In this document: one piece after another, positions 15,844 to 23,512 of the stretch | Layout of the letters: every line of letters begins with the position of its first letter | How positions within the stretch are numbered: position 1 is the first letter of the stretch | Assembly (NCBI GenBank): GCA_020344415.1 | Contig: CP070825.1 | Coordinates: 3,706,542 to 3,746,474 of the forward strand | DNA: 39,933 bases | Source of the DNA: Candidatus Aminicenantota bacterium | GTDB taxonomy: Bacteria > Acidobacteriota > Aminicenantia > Aminicenantales > Aminicenantaceae | Reading direction: 5' to 3' | Notes under the pieces: generated by a model | What the model was told of the DNA's origin: nothing | The model's input: the letters and a program-made list of their open reading frames with translations, nothing else | Database searches by the model: none | Program-made: the position numbers and the translations under genes

Positions 15844-16869
15844 TTATTCAGACTTAATATTTTCTTTTGTAAAGTGCTCTGTAAGCACTTTATGCAGATT
15901 CCTCTCAAACTCGCCTTCAATTTCTTCTATACTTCTAAGGCCGAAAATAAAAGCAATGGCGATAGGATCGACTCGGTAGTCTGTATGTCCTTCATAAAAA
16001 CCGTATCGCATGACATAATACGGCTCCATCTCACCCGTGTGAATACGGGAAAGTTTCTTTATCAACTCCTCCATCTGTTCTGGATTCAGATGCGAATACT
16101 TTTTATTCAGATAACCTTTTTCGTCCTGGCTCAATTCCCGGCTTATATTGATATGACAACCTCCGTAAATCTCATCATTAAAAATGGATTCCTGCCATCC
16201 CTTTGTTGTGCCTACCTCTAAGAAAATCTTTTTCTTGTTGTACAGGAAGTATTCAACCTCCCCCCAAGGTCGACCATCATTATAATAATAATATACCTCA
16301 ATCTGTTTAAGGATTAAGTTCCACATATGAAACAAAGCCTTGGCCGTCTGCCGATGGGTCAATCCCAGTTTTTTTACCAGTCGATTATCGCCTTTGAGTA
16401 CTGAAATAATGTCTTCATCATGACTCATAAAACCTTCACCTGAGGAGCGACCGGGCCGGCCTAAATATGTAATCTCTCCGATAGATTTACCTGTTATCGT
16501 CTTTGTTTGATCCAATTCTATTTCCGAGTGAAGGCCGGTACTGGCTAAGGAGGGAAAATCTTTGGCATCAACTTCAAGCTGTTTTCCTTTGCCAGATCTG
16601 GCATACTTGTAAGGTTCGCCATTTTCCACAGTCACAGGTATGAGAGCGTATTTTTTACCTTTGGTAAAGCCTATTACGATCTCCACTCCGTTTTTTACTG
16701 TGAAAGGAGAAGGAATATCGGGCAGATTATCGATCATTCGAGGATACAGAGGATATGTTTTACCTTTATATTTGAGCTGAGAAAGTTTGCTCTCTTGTGG
16801 ATGCATTGATACCCACATCAATAAAGAGCTCCCCAATATCAAAATGAATTTTCGCGATCTCAATTTCAT
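15844..16869 (-). CDS. Exported protein of unknown function
   Basis: This 341-residue protein has a signal peptide (KFILILGSSLLMWVSMHP) and an AAAAGGAG ribosome site about 7 nt before the ATG. I do not recognise a family. Visible are a YKGKTYPLYPRMIDNLPDIP start, a GVEIVIGFTKGKKYALIPV strand pair, FPSLASTGLHSEIELDQTK and then ITYLGRPG, a central YYYYNDGRPWGEVEYFLYNK segment, and GGCHINISRELSQDEKGYLN. The C-terminal region (about 280-341) has YEGHTDYRVDPIAIAFIFGL followed by an acidic helix. Conserved-looking His residues (MSHDED, GCHINIS, EGHTDYR) could bind metal, but this is only suggestive. The next upstream gene is about 100 bp away on the same strand. Confidence 0.75.
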   Translation of the reverse strand: MKLRSRKFILILGSSLLMWVSMHPQESKLSQLKYKGKTYPLYPRMIDNLPDIPSPFTVKNGVEIVIGFTKGKKYALIPVTVENGEPYKYARSGKGKQLEVDAKDFPSLASTGLHSEIELDQTKTITGKSIGEITYLGRPGRSSGEGFMSHDEDIISVLKGDNRLVKKLGLTHRQTAKALFHMWNLILKQIEVYYYYNDGRPWGEVEYFLYNKKKIFLEVGTTKGWQESIFNDEIYGGCHINISRELSQDEKGYLNKKYSHLNPEQMEELIKKLSRIHTGEMEPYYVMRYGFYEGHTDYRVDPIAIAFIFGLRSIEEIEGEFERNLHKVLTEHFTKENIKSE

Positions 16870-16969
16870 ATCGATTCTCCTTTTTATTCTTTAATTTTGG
16901 CCTTTAGAAGCACTTTATTCCATCAGTCTAGGGCAAGTTCTTTTTTTGCCGTCCATTAGCTTTGACTGA

Positions 16970-19150
16970 TTATTTGCGCACAATACTTATGGACATGCCC
17001 TCAGCACCTATCTCATAAAAAGTTGTTTCGAGGTTGACATCGTTCTTTATGGCATCCAGAAACTCGCGCATGTCGCGGGCATGGTTGGTTACATTGTGCG
17101 CGATTATCGCACCTCCGGGCAATATCCGATCTTTCAATAGACGCAGGAATTTGATATAGTCCGGTTTCCAAGCATCTATAAAGACAAAGTCGAACTTTCC
17201 CTCGATATTTGGAATCTCCTTGAACGCATCGTTGATTCTTGAATCGATCACATCCTCTAAACCAGCCTTCTGGATATTCTCCTGTGCAATCTGGCCATAT
17301 CCTTTGTCAATCTCAATGGTGATTATCTGCCCGCCGGTCTTTTGAAACGCAAGGCCCATCCACAACGCAGAATAACCGGTGAATGTGCCGATTTCGAGTC
17401 CGCGCTCGTAGTTATTCTTAATAATAAAATCATAAAGGAAGCGGCCGTCCCGGCAAGGAACGTTCATGTCTTCATGCACGTAAGTCAGGTCTTTACACTG
17501 CAACATCTGAAGGACTTTAGAATCTTCAATACCCTGGAAGGCGTCGGCATACACATCCTCTGCTCTTGGAACGGCGAACCTTGCATCGCCAATTGGAGTG
17601 TTGTGTTCTATTTTATCAAAGGCAAAATATGTTTCTCCACCTTTCCTGCTTGTGGCAATGCGGAAAGGGAACTTGATGCCGTCCACCTCACGGTAGTTCT
17701 GTAATTCCCACGCCAAGCCGATTTGAGTCAACAGGCCAGTTTTGGCATCGAAATATAATCTATTCTTCGTTCTACTTTGAGAAGACGTCTTAACTACATA
17801 TACTGCATTCCCTCTTAATGTATCCTTTGCTTCCAGGGTCATTCCAGGGAAGTAATCTAGCATGCGTAGGGCGCCCTGTGGGTTCAGGATATAGCCCAAC
17901 CATGACCGACTCATACCATTATTGCGTTCGATCCGATCGGGATTTTGCGTCCAGCCGACAGTCCCGTCAAATCCATTTTGTTCGGTTCCCCTCGAGACTT
18001 GCAGGATCATGACCCACTTGTCAGGAATCTTAGCATAGGCTTTCAGAGGATGAGTTTGCAGTGGTGGATCTGTCAACGATAAATCATTAACGAACCGTCC
18101 CGTACAGACCCTTGTTGTCAACTTCTCGATAGCGGCACGTCCGCCCAGGGTATAGATGTATCTATCCAAGATCCAATCCAAGGTATGTAATGCCTCAAAC
18201 GAAGCTGCGGTGTCTTCTGCTATGACGACATCTATTTGAGGCCATTCATCTGCAAATTTTTTAGAATCAAGACTAAACTGTATACTTGCCCGACCACCTT
18301 TTGTTTCCAGTTCGCCCTGAGAGACAGTTTCATTTTTAGTTCGAAGCGCCACGGATTCGCCAATCAATTCGCCGGAGCCTTTGACCGAAACAGTGTACTC
18401 GCCAAAGCTAATCTTCCGATAAACCCGAAAGAGCACGGGTCTGCTGGGCTTTTCAGAAAGACTCATCTTATACATATTGAGCCGTTGACCTGGATCAAGA
18501 CCGTGGAACCATGCGACACGCAGAGAACTACTCGAATCCTCTGAGTCCCCATCATAATCGTTCGCCACGAATTGAAAACCCAGTTCTATCCCGATGCTAG
18601 GTTCAACTCCAAGATTTTCCCATGGCAGCAAAGCTTCGATAATATAACCTTTCTCCAATATCTGACTCCTTGACTGGGCAGTCAGTTTTGATGTTTTATC
18701 GCGCTGGTGTCGCCAATCGTAAATCTTCTGACGAACGGTTTTATATTTGGAGTCTGCCCCTGAGGCTATGACAACCTGGTGCCGATTAGATGAACCTACA
18801 TACTTTGAAAGGAAAATTTCCACACAGTCTTTCCGCCAGAGCCGTGACAGACTCTCATGTTCCAGGGGAACATCATCACGGACTGTTGCCAGAACGAGCA
18901 GTCCTTGCTGGTTCCACCCAAGGCGAAACTTTACATCAAAATCATCAATGGGAAGAACCCGTCCATCCGGATCTGCAAGAAACTCAACACGAAAGCCATG
19001 TCTCCCCCAATCGTCACCAGATCCGTCCACAGTGATTCCTTCAATTCTGGGGATATAGAAGACCTTGGAGTCCTCTGCGGAAACCGATATGGATACTATA
19101 ATAAGTAGAGCGATCAACAGCGGAAGATTTTCAGTTATGCATCTTTTCAT
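16970..19150 (-). CDS. Exported CBM9-like / LolA-like / O-methyltransferase fusion
   Basis: This 726-residue protein starts at the ATG at 19150, because CGGAGG lies 6 nt upstream; the ATG at 19174 lies above that site. A signal peptide (LPLLIALLIIVSISVSA, about 9-25) implies export. Domain 1 (about 28-225) resembles the family 9 carbohydrate-binding/DOMON fold: ITVDGSGDDWG, LGWNQQGLLVLATVRDD, RKDCVEIFLS, EALLPWENLG and GFQFVANDYD. Domain 2 (about 320-540) resembles LolA-like periplasmic proteins: YTLGGRAAIEKLTTR, GFDGTVGWTQ, LYFDAKTGLL, and YREVDGIKFPFRIATSRKGG. Domain 3 (about 554-726) is a class I O-methyltransferase: motif I LEIGTFTGYSALW, IITIEIDKG, VFIDAWKPDY, and AHNVTN where cytosolic relatives have a DN pair. 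SAM is not expected outside the cytoplasm, so the role is unclear. The methyltransferase part is closely related to the exported protein at 30550-31239. Confidence 0.88.
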   Translation of the reverse strand: MKRCITENLPLLIALLIIVSISVSAEDSKVFYIPRIEGITVDGSGDDWGRHGFRVEFLADPDGRVLPIDDFDVKFRLGWNQQGLLVLATVRDDVPLEHESLSRLWRKDCVEIFLSKYVGSSNRHQVVIASGADSKYKTVRQKIYDWRHQRDKTSKLTAQSRSQILEKGYIIEALLPWENLGVEPSIGIELGFQFVANDYDGDSEDSSSSLRVAWFHGLDPGQRLNMYKMSLSEKPSRPVLFRVYRKISFGEYTVSVKGSGELIGESVALRTKNETVSQGELETKGGRASIQFSLDSKKFADEWPQIDVVIAEDTAASFEALHTLDWILDRYIYTLGGRAAIEKLTTRVCTGRFVNDLSLTDPPLQTHPLKAYAKIPDKWVMILQVSRGTEQNGFDGTVGWTQNPDRIERNNGMSRSWLGYILNPQGALRMLDYFPGMTLEAKDTLRGNAVYVVKTSSQSRTKNRLYFDAKTGLLTQIGLAWELQNYREVDGIKFPFRIATSRKGGETYFAFDKIEHNTPIGDARFAVPRAEDVYADAFQGIEDSKVLQMLQCKDLTYVHEDMNVPCRDGRFLYDFIIKNNYERGLEIGTFTGYSALWMGLAFQKTGGQIITIEIDKGYGQIAQENIQKAGLEDVIDSRINDAFKEIPNIEGKFDFVFIDAWKPDYIKFLRLLKDRILPGGAIIAHNVTNHARDMREFLDAIKNDVNLETTFYEIGAEGMSISIVRK

Positions 19151-19372
19151 GGCGAGCCTCCGTTTCATTTTCATTGTTGAACCTAATCTAAAACAAATAT
19201 AAAGAAACCCATTCTGGAATACAACTTAATGATTTCTGAAAAAATCGTAAGAATTCTAACCTGAATTTCCGAAAGTGTAGACAAAAGAAAAGGATATCAA
19301 GGAAGAGATAAATGTTCTTTATAGAATAAAAACTCGAAATCTTTATCGGCAATACTGAAGATAAGTTTTCTT

Positions 19373-19837
19373 TTACTCTATTTTTCTTCCGTCTCTCGTC
19401 TTTACAGGCCTGCATGGATTACCAACCGCAATAACATCGGAGGGAACATCTTTTGCAACTACACTTCCTGCGCCTATGATAACTCTATCGCCAATCGTAA
19501 CCCCGGGGAGGATACACACTCCCATCCCTATCCAGCAATCCTCTCCAATTGTGACAGGTTTCTTATCCCACTGGGTCTGACTCACTTTCTTTTCATCAAA
19601 CGCATGATTTGCAGTATGAACCATACTGTATGGACCAATCCCGCTGTTATTCCCGATCTTAAGACCACCGTAGCCGTTGACATAGACACCATGATTGAAC
19701 CTGACATCATCTCCAAGTTCAATACCATCGGAATTAAGCCATACTATCTGATTGACGTAAAAGCAATTCTTGCCGACCTTTTTTGCGTCTCCGGGCCTAA
19801 AGTAGATGATCGCCTTTGTCTTATCCGTTATCTTCAT
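19373..19837 (-). CDS. Left-handed beta-helix O-acetyltransferase (LacA/Maa-like)
   Basis: This 154-residue protein is built from hexapeptide repeats: IELGDDVRFNHGVYV, LKIGNNSGIGPYSMV, VTIGEDCWIGMGVCI, and VTIGDRVIIGAGSVVAKDVPSDVIAVGNP. This arrangement is that of maltose/galactoside O-acetyltransferase and surface-polysaccharide acetyltransferases. The catalytic histidine is probably in HTANHAF. The ending PCRPVKTR is typical. AAGGA precedes the ATG. The neighbouring glycosyltransferase on the same strand, 121 bp away, suggests a surface sugar or polysaccharide target. The ORF is complete; the coordinates follow from the stop at 19373. Confidence 0.9.
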   Translation of the reverse strand: MKITDKTKAIIYFRPGDAKKVGKNCFYVNQIVWLNSDGIELGDDVRFNHGVYVNGYGGLKIGNNSGIGPYSMVHTANHAFDEKKVSQTQWDKKPVTIGEDCWIGMGVCILPGVTIGDRVIIGAGSVVAKDVPSDVIAVGNPCRPVKTRDGRKIE

Positions 19838-19958
19838 TTTTCATTCCTTTTTTTGAATTCATACAAAAAAGCATATAATAATCAGTAAGATTATTGTATC
19901 TTTATTAAAATCCATTGCCAAAGTCAAAAGCAGCACGTTCTGTCATCATTATGGAGCC

Positions 19959-21062
19959 TCAAAAATTGGCAATAATATTTCTGTAAAACTGATAAATCTT
20001 CCCGATCTGCTTTTCTATTGTAAAAGAGTAGCGTTTCTCCTGCACTCGTCTTTTTATTGCCTCTATATCTCTTGTCTTAAGCTTTTCAGATAATTCGCTG
20101 ATGTCATCTATAACTAGACCTACCCCGTGTTTTTCGATAAAGCGTTTTTGCGCTTTATGTGGGAAAGATATCACAGGGAGTCCAGCTGATATGTATTCAA
20201 TAGTTTTATTTGCAAGAACAGTATCAACATGGTCCCTGTTTTTTTTGGCATTAAATCCAGACCATCCGAAATCGTATTGGGTAATTTCAACCATCAGGTG
20301 GGGCGGAGGCAAGCTACCATGATAGTATATGAAAATCTCCTCTTCACTGAGTTTCTTGTAAAAATCTGTTTCTCTAGAAGGATAGATGTGCATATGAATG
20401 GCTTGCCCTGCAATCTCCTTAAAGATATCGTACAGATCATAATGCCCTCCGCTCCTTTTTCCATCTAGATGTCCCTCATACACGATGTGGACCGTTCCAT
20501 CCAAGCGCGAAACCTTATCTTTGAACACTTGCGGAATCATATCATTCACTATGTAATTTGGAAAAACCAAGTTTTTCTGACCATCTAGATTATACTTTTG
20601 AGATGCTATTTCAAGTATTGCCTCTGAAACAGCTATGACTCCATCACTTTTCTCAAGGGCTATTTTTTCTTCATGCTCAATCCTGTCTGGAGGAGCCTCC
20701 ATTCTCTCAATTCCGTCATCAAAAGCTGTATGACGTATTGTCATTAAATCATGAACATCATGCACGATTGGGATTACTCCCTTGAATGCCTGAATGGCGG
20801 CAACAGTTAATGAGTCAGGTGCATTGTGAGAATGGATTATATCAGGGTTGATTTTATCGACGATCGATTTTAATGTAAGAGCGGTGTTGCTGTTTAGCTT
20901 AAACCACTCGACAAAGAGCTCTTCACCATGTCCATAGAAGCCATCTAGAGTTAAACCACGATAGCCAAAGTAAAGCTCAATATCTTTGTAGTTTGACCTG
21001 AGTCCTTTTGCGTATTTTAAAGCTCTTATGCAAGGCTGTTCTTCAAGAAACAGGATTCTCAT
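19959..21062 (-). CDS. GT-B glycosyltransferase (group 1, GT4-like)
   Basis: This 367-residue cytoplasmic protein has the two-lobed GT-B layout. The N-terminal lobe includes MRILFLEEQPCIRALKYAKG and DIIHSHNAPDSLTVAA, and VHDVHDLMTIRHTAF. The linker carries EKIALEKSDGVIAVSEAILE. The C-terminal lobe has VHIVYEGHLDGKRSGGHYDL, and a sugar-nucleotide region ending NKTIEYISAGLPVISFPHKAQ, which is the usual E-x7-E-like area. It would move a sugar from a nucleotide donor to a glycan or lipid. It sits next to the acetyltransferase gene and may act in the same surface glycan. The ribosome site is weak. Confidence 0.85.
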   Translation of the reverse strand: MRILFLEEQPCIRALKYAKGLRSNYKDIELYFGYRGLTLDGFYGHGEELFVEWFKLNSNTALTLKSIVDKINPDIIHSHNAPDSLTVAAIQAFKGVIPIVHDVHDLMTIRHTAFDDGIERMEAPPDRIEHEEKIALEKSDGVIAVSEAILEIASQKYNLDGQKNLVFPNYIVNDMIPQVFKDKVSRLDGTVHIVYEGHLDGKRSGGHYDLYDIFKEIAGQAIHMHIYPSRETDFYKKLSEEEIFIYYHGSLPPPHLMVEITQYDFGWSGFNAKKNRDHVDTVLANKTIEYISAGLPVISFPHKAQKRFIEKHGVGLVIDDISELSEKLKTRDIEAIKRRVQEKRYSFTIEKQIGKIYQFYRNIIANF

Positions 21063-21145
21063 AACAATTCTTTTTCAAATCAGATCCAGAGTTTCGTTCT
21101 ATAATATCACGGAAAGCAAAAGGTAATAAATGAATTTCTAATTCG

Positions 21146-22855
21146 CTACCACATCTTCAGCGCTCGTTTCAGACAGTCAGCTGCTCTTTGGTCCTGCTCT
21201 CGTGCTTTTAAAATGATATCTGCGCTCTTTCTCCTGACTTCAGGATCTTTGAATGTCTTAGCCTTCTCAGCCGAGGCTCCTGGTCCACCAACCAAGCTCC
21301 ACAGTTGCCACATGAGAGAATGCTCCTCATCAAAGCACTGGGCAGCCTGAGAAACCTCTTCTTTTGGGCAGGAAACATCTTCCGTGACTTTTTGCAGGAA
21401 TTGATAAGCGTACCAACGGCCCTCTGCAACCATTCCAGACGCATCCTGGTGAACATGATAGCGATGCATAAGCTCCTTCACTTTTTTATCGGCGAATTCT
21501 TCATCCTGCAGAATCGCTTCAGCCCACGCTTCATAGGCAGCCAGACCGCTGTGGCAATCTCCATGCACAATCGGTGTTCGGATAATTTTTATCGCCCATT
21601 CCAATGTATCCTTATAAATCTTTTCTTTAGAGGGGCGGCCTTTCTTCTTCCCGATAATGACCAGTCTTTGGGTGTCCTTGAACCAATTCCGTTTACGGAA
21701 ATAACCGCTCGGCTCAAATTCGAGATCAGCACTGAATTCTCTGGCGCCTTGGAAAAAACTCCATCCGATCAAGACATCTCCCTCTTCATCAAAACCGGTT
21801 ATAAGACAATCCACGGGGGGACCGACTACCCCATTCGCTATGACTGGATGTCGTTTTTCTTGAATGCTCTCTATGATCTTCTTTCTGAAATGTTCCTCCT
21901 TGATTCGTTTCTCTTCTTTATCAGCCATCTCATAAGCGTAACCCACTGATTCCATCCCTCTCCGGTAAGGGGCAAAAGAATCGTCTGAAATTAAAACGAT
22001 GGCAGGATTGCCCATGTACCAGCCTGATTTCCAGCTAAGACGGAAGGCCGAGCCCGTTGTTCCCATCAGATAGACATAGGTCGTATCCAGACGCCAGTCC
22101 TTGTTGTGGATCGTTATTTTTTTATAGCCCATATCATCTCCCACATATTCTAGATAAGACCTTAAACAGGAAGGAAAGGCCATTGATTCTGGGCAACGCC
22201 TTATTCCACTTGTTTCTTTTTTTTGATGAAGTTGAAAAGTGATAACCGGGACTTTTTCTAATACCCTCCGGATTCGATCATTAAAATCCTTCCCGGGGGC
22301 ATGACTCTTTAATGTTTCTTCAACCATCTCAACCATCCTTTCTTTTAATCTTTTCCGGGCGGAATGCAGGCTGCTTTTGACAGTCCCAAGGGGCATTTCA
22401 AGAAAATCCCCGACTTCTGCCATAGAATAGCCATCAATATAAAACAGCGCAGTCGCCACTCGTTCATGCTCAGGTAAAGCCTTTATACCATCCAGCACAG
22501 CATCCTGATCTTCCTTTTTCTGGATTATTTCTACGGGTGATCTTGAGGAGTCAGCGGGTTCGACAATCGTCTCAAACGGAATAGTCGAATGAAGTTTCTT
22601 GCGAGTGATCCTGTCACAGTATTTGAACACGATACGACGGAACCAAGAGGAAAATGCCTGGGGTTTGCGAAGTTTCTTTAAATCCCGATATGCCTGGACA
22701 AAAGCTTCTTGGGCAGCATCCTCTGCCAGATGAAAATCACCCAGCACAGAATAGGCGTATCCAACAGCCATGTCTCGAAAGCGTTGGACAATCGCATCGA
22801 ATGCGCTCAGGTCACCTTTTTGTGCCTTTCTGATCAAATTCTCAAGTTCCTGCAT
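21146..22855 (-). CDS. ECF-type sigma factor with a 380-residue C-terminal domain
   Basis: This 569-residue protein begins as a sigma-70 ECF factor. Region 2 spans about 3-85, with a DFHLAEDAAQEAFVQAYRDL segment and SSWFRRIVFKYCDR; region 4 spans about 118-175, with ALPEHERVATALFYIDGYSM and MPLGTVKSSLHSARKRLKE. ECF factors are usually about 180 residues. Residues 190-569 form an extra domain: an N-terminal part with a Cys230 in FPSCLRSYLEYVG, a GTTGSAFRLSW segment, and PPVDCLITGFDEEGDVLIGWSFF, which resembles the papain-like BtrH/C39 fold. The family His is not seen. The end is helical. Such a domain may sense a ligand or peptide and gate the sigma part. No anti-sigma gene is nearby. AGAGGG precedes the ATG. 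Confidence 0.88.
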   Translation of the reverse strand: MQELENLIRKAQKGDLSAFDAIVQRFRDMAVGYAYSVLGDFHLAEDAAQEAFVQAYRDLKKLRKPQAFSSWFRRIVFKYCDRITRKKLHSTIPFETIVEPADSSRSPVEIIQKKEDQDAVLDGIKALPEHERVATALFYIDGYSMAEVGDFLEMPLGTVKSSLHSARKRLKERMVEMVEETLKSHAPGKDFNDRIRRVLEKVPVITFQLHQKKETSGIRRCPESMAFPSCLRSYLEYVGDDMGYKKITIHNKDWRLDTTYVYLMGTTGSAFRLSWKSGWYMGNPAIVLISDDSFAPYRRGMESVGYAYEMADKEEKRIKEEHFRKKIIESIQEKRHPVIANGVVGPPVDCLITGFDEEGDVLIGWSFFQGAREFSADLEFEPSGYFRKRNWFKDTQRLVIIGKKKGRPSKEKIYKDTLEWAIKIIRTPIVHGDCHSGLAAYEAWAEAILQDEEFADKKVKELMHRYHVHQDASGMVAEGRWYAYQFLQKVTEDVSCPKEEVSQAAQCFDEEHSLMWQLWSLVGGPGASAEKAKTFKDPEVRRKSADIILKAREQDQRAADCLKRALKMW

Positions 22856-23100
22856 TCTTAAGCCCTCTATTATATTGCCCCAGTTTATTCAGGAAAGGTT
22901 GGCGATCTCCTTGATTCAATCCCTTCCTTAGTCAATATTATATGGAGAAATTAATGTCAAATGATAAAATTAAACTCCCTTCTGTATTCTGGGATTAGAT
23001 CTTGTTTTTTCTTAAAAAAAAGACATGACCTGTTTAAGTTCTTTGGATAAAAAGCAAGACTTGTCCCCATTTATTTGAAAAAAGATAATTTTCTTGGTTT

Positions 23101-23166
23101 CCAGAGAAAATATTTCTTGACTATTCCTGTCTAATCAGTTATTTTTCTTATTATCCAGAGAAAATA
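23101..23166 (+). promoter_or_regulatory. PadR-permease promoter framed by 12-bp direct repeats
   Basis: TTGACT (23117-23122), a 17-nt spacer and TATTTT (23140-23145, 4 of 6) lie between two identical copies of CCAGAGAAAATA, at 23101-23112 and 23155-23166. The first copy abuts the -35; the second lies near +10. The 54-bp spacing is about five helical turns. These are plausible sites for PadR autoregulation. The rest of the 327-bp gap 22856-23182 holds nothing I can name with confidence. Confidence 0.5.
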
Positions 23167-23182
23167 ATAAAGAGAGGCCAAA

Positions 23183-23512
23183 ATGAAGCTTTTATCAAGA
23201 CCTGAAGAACTGGTTTTACTCGCCGTTTGGAGGCTGCAGGAAAATGCCTACTGTGTTCCTATAAAAAAGCAACTTGCCCAAGTAACCGGAGAAAGCTGGT
23301 CATTTGGCGCAATCTATGATCCGCTGGACCGCCTTGAAAAAAAGAGGTTATTGGAATCACGTTTAGGTGACCCGACACCCAAGAGAGGAGGAAAGAGTAA
23401 GCGAATTTATAAACTTACCTCCAATGGAAGGAGAGCATTACTAGAAATCAAATCAATCTCTGAGGCAATGTGGAAAGGCGTTTCTAAACCCGCGTTGGAA
23501 ACCAAGAAATGA
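23183..23512 (+). CDS. PadR-family transcription regulator
   Basis: This 109-residue protein has the PadR winged helix: LLSRPEELVLLAVWRLQENAY at the N-terminus, then SFGAIYDPLDRLEKKRLLES (the usual position of GxxYxxLxRLExxGLL), and KRIYKLTSNGRRALLE as the wing. It is short and has only a brief C-terminal dimerisation helix. It precedes and overlaps the permease gene by 4 nt (ATGA), an arrangement common in Acidobacteriota-type genomes, and is expected to repress that operon until its ligand or stress signal appears. A GAGAGG ribosome site lies about 6 nt before the ATG. Confidence 0.93.
   Translation: MKLLSRPEELVLLAVWRLQENAYCVPIKKQLAQVTGESWSFGAIYDPLDRLEKKRLLESRLGDPTPKRGGKSKRIYKLTSNGRRALLEIKSISEAMWKGVSKPALETKK

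Noticed and set aside
19270..19290. AAGTGTAGAC similar to the ends of the 28456 element
   Set aside because: Only about 10 bases match and no partner repeat is found nearby.
21305..21949. 214-codon plus-strand frame
   Set aside because: Antisense to the C-terminal part of the sigma factor; no ribosome site and no domain.
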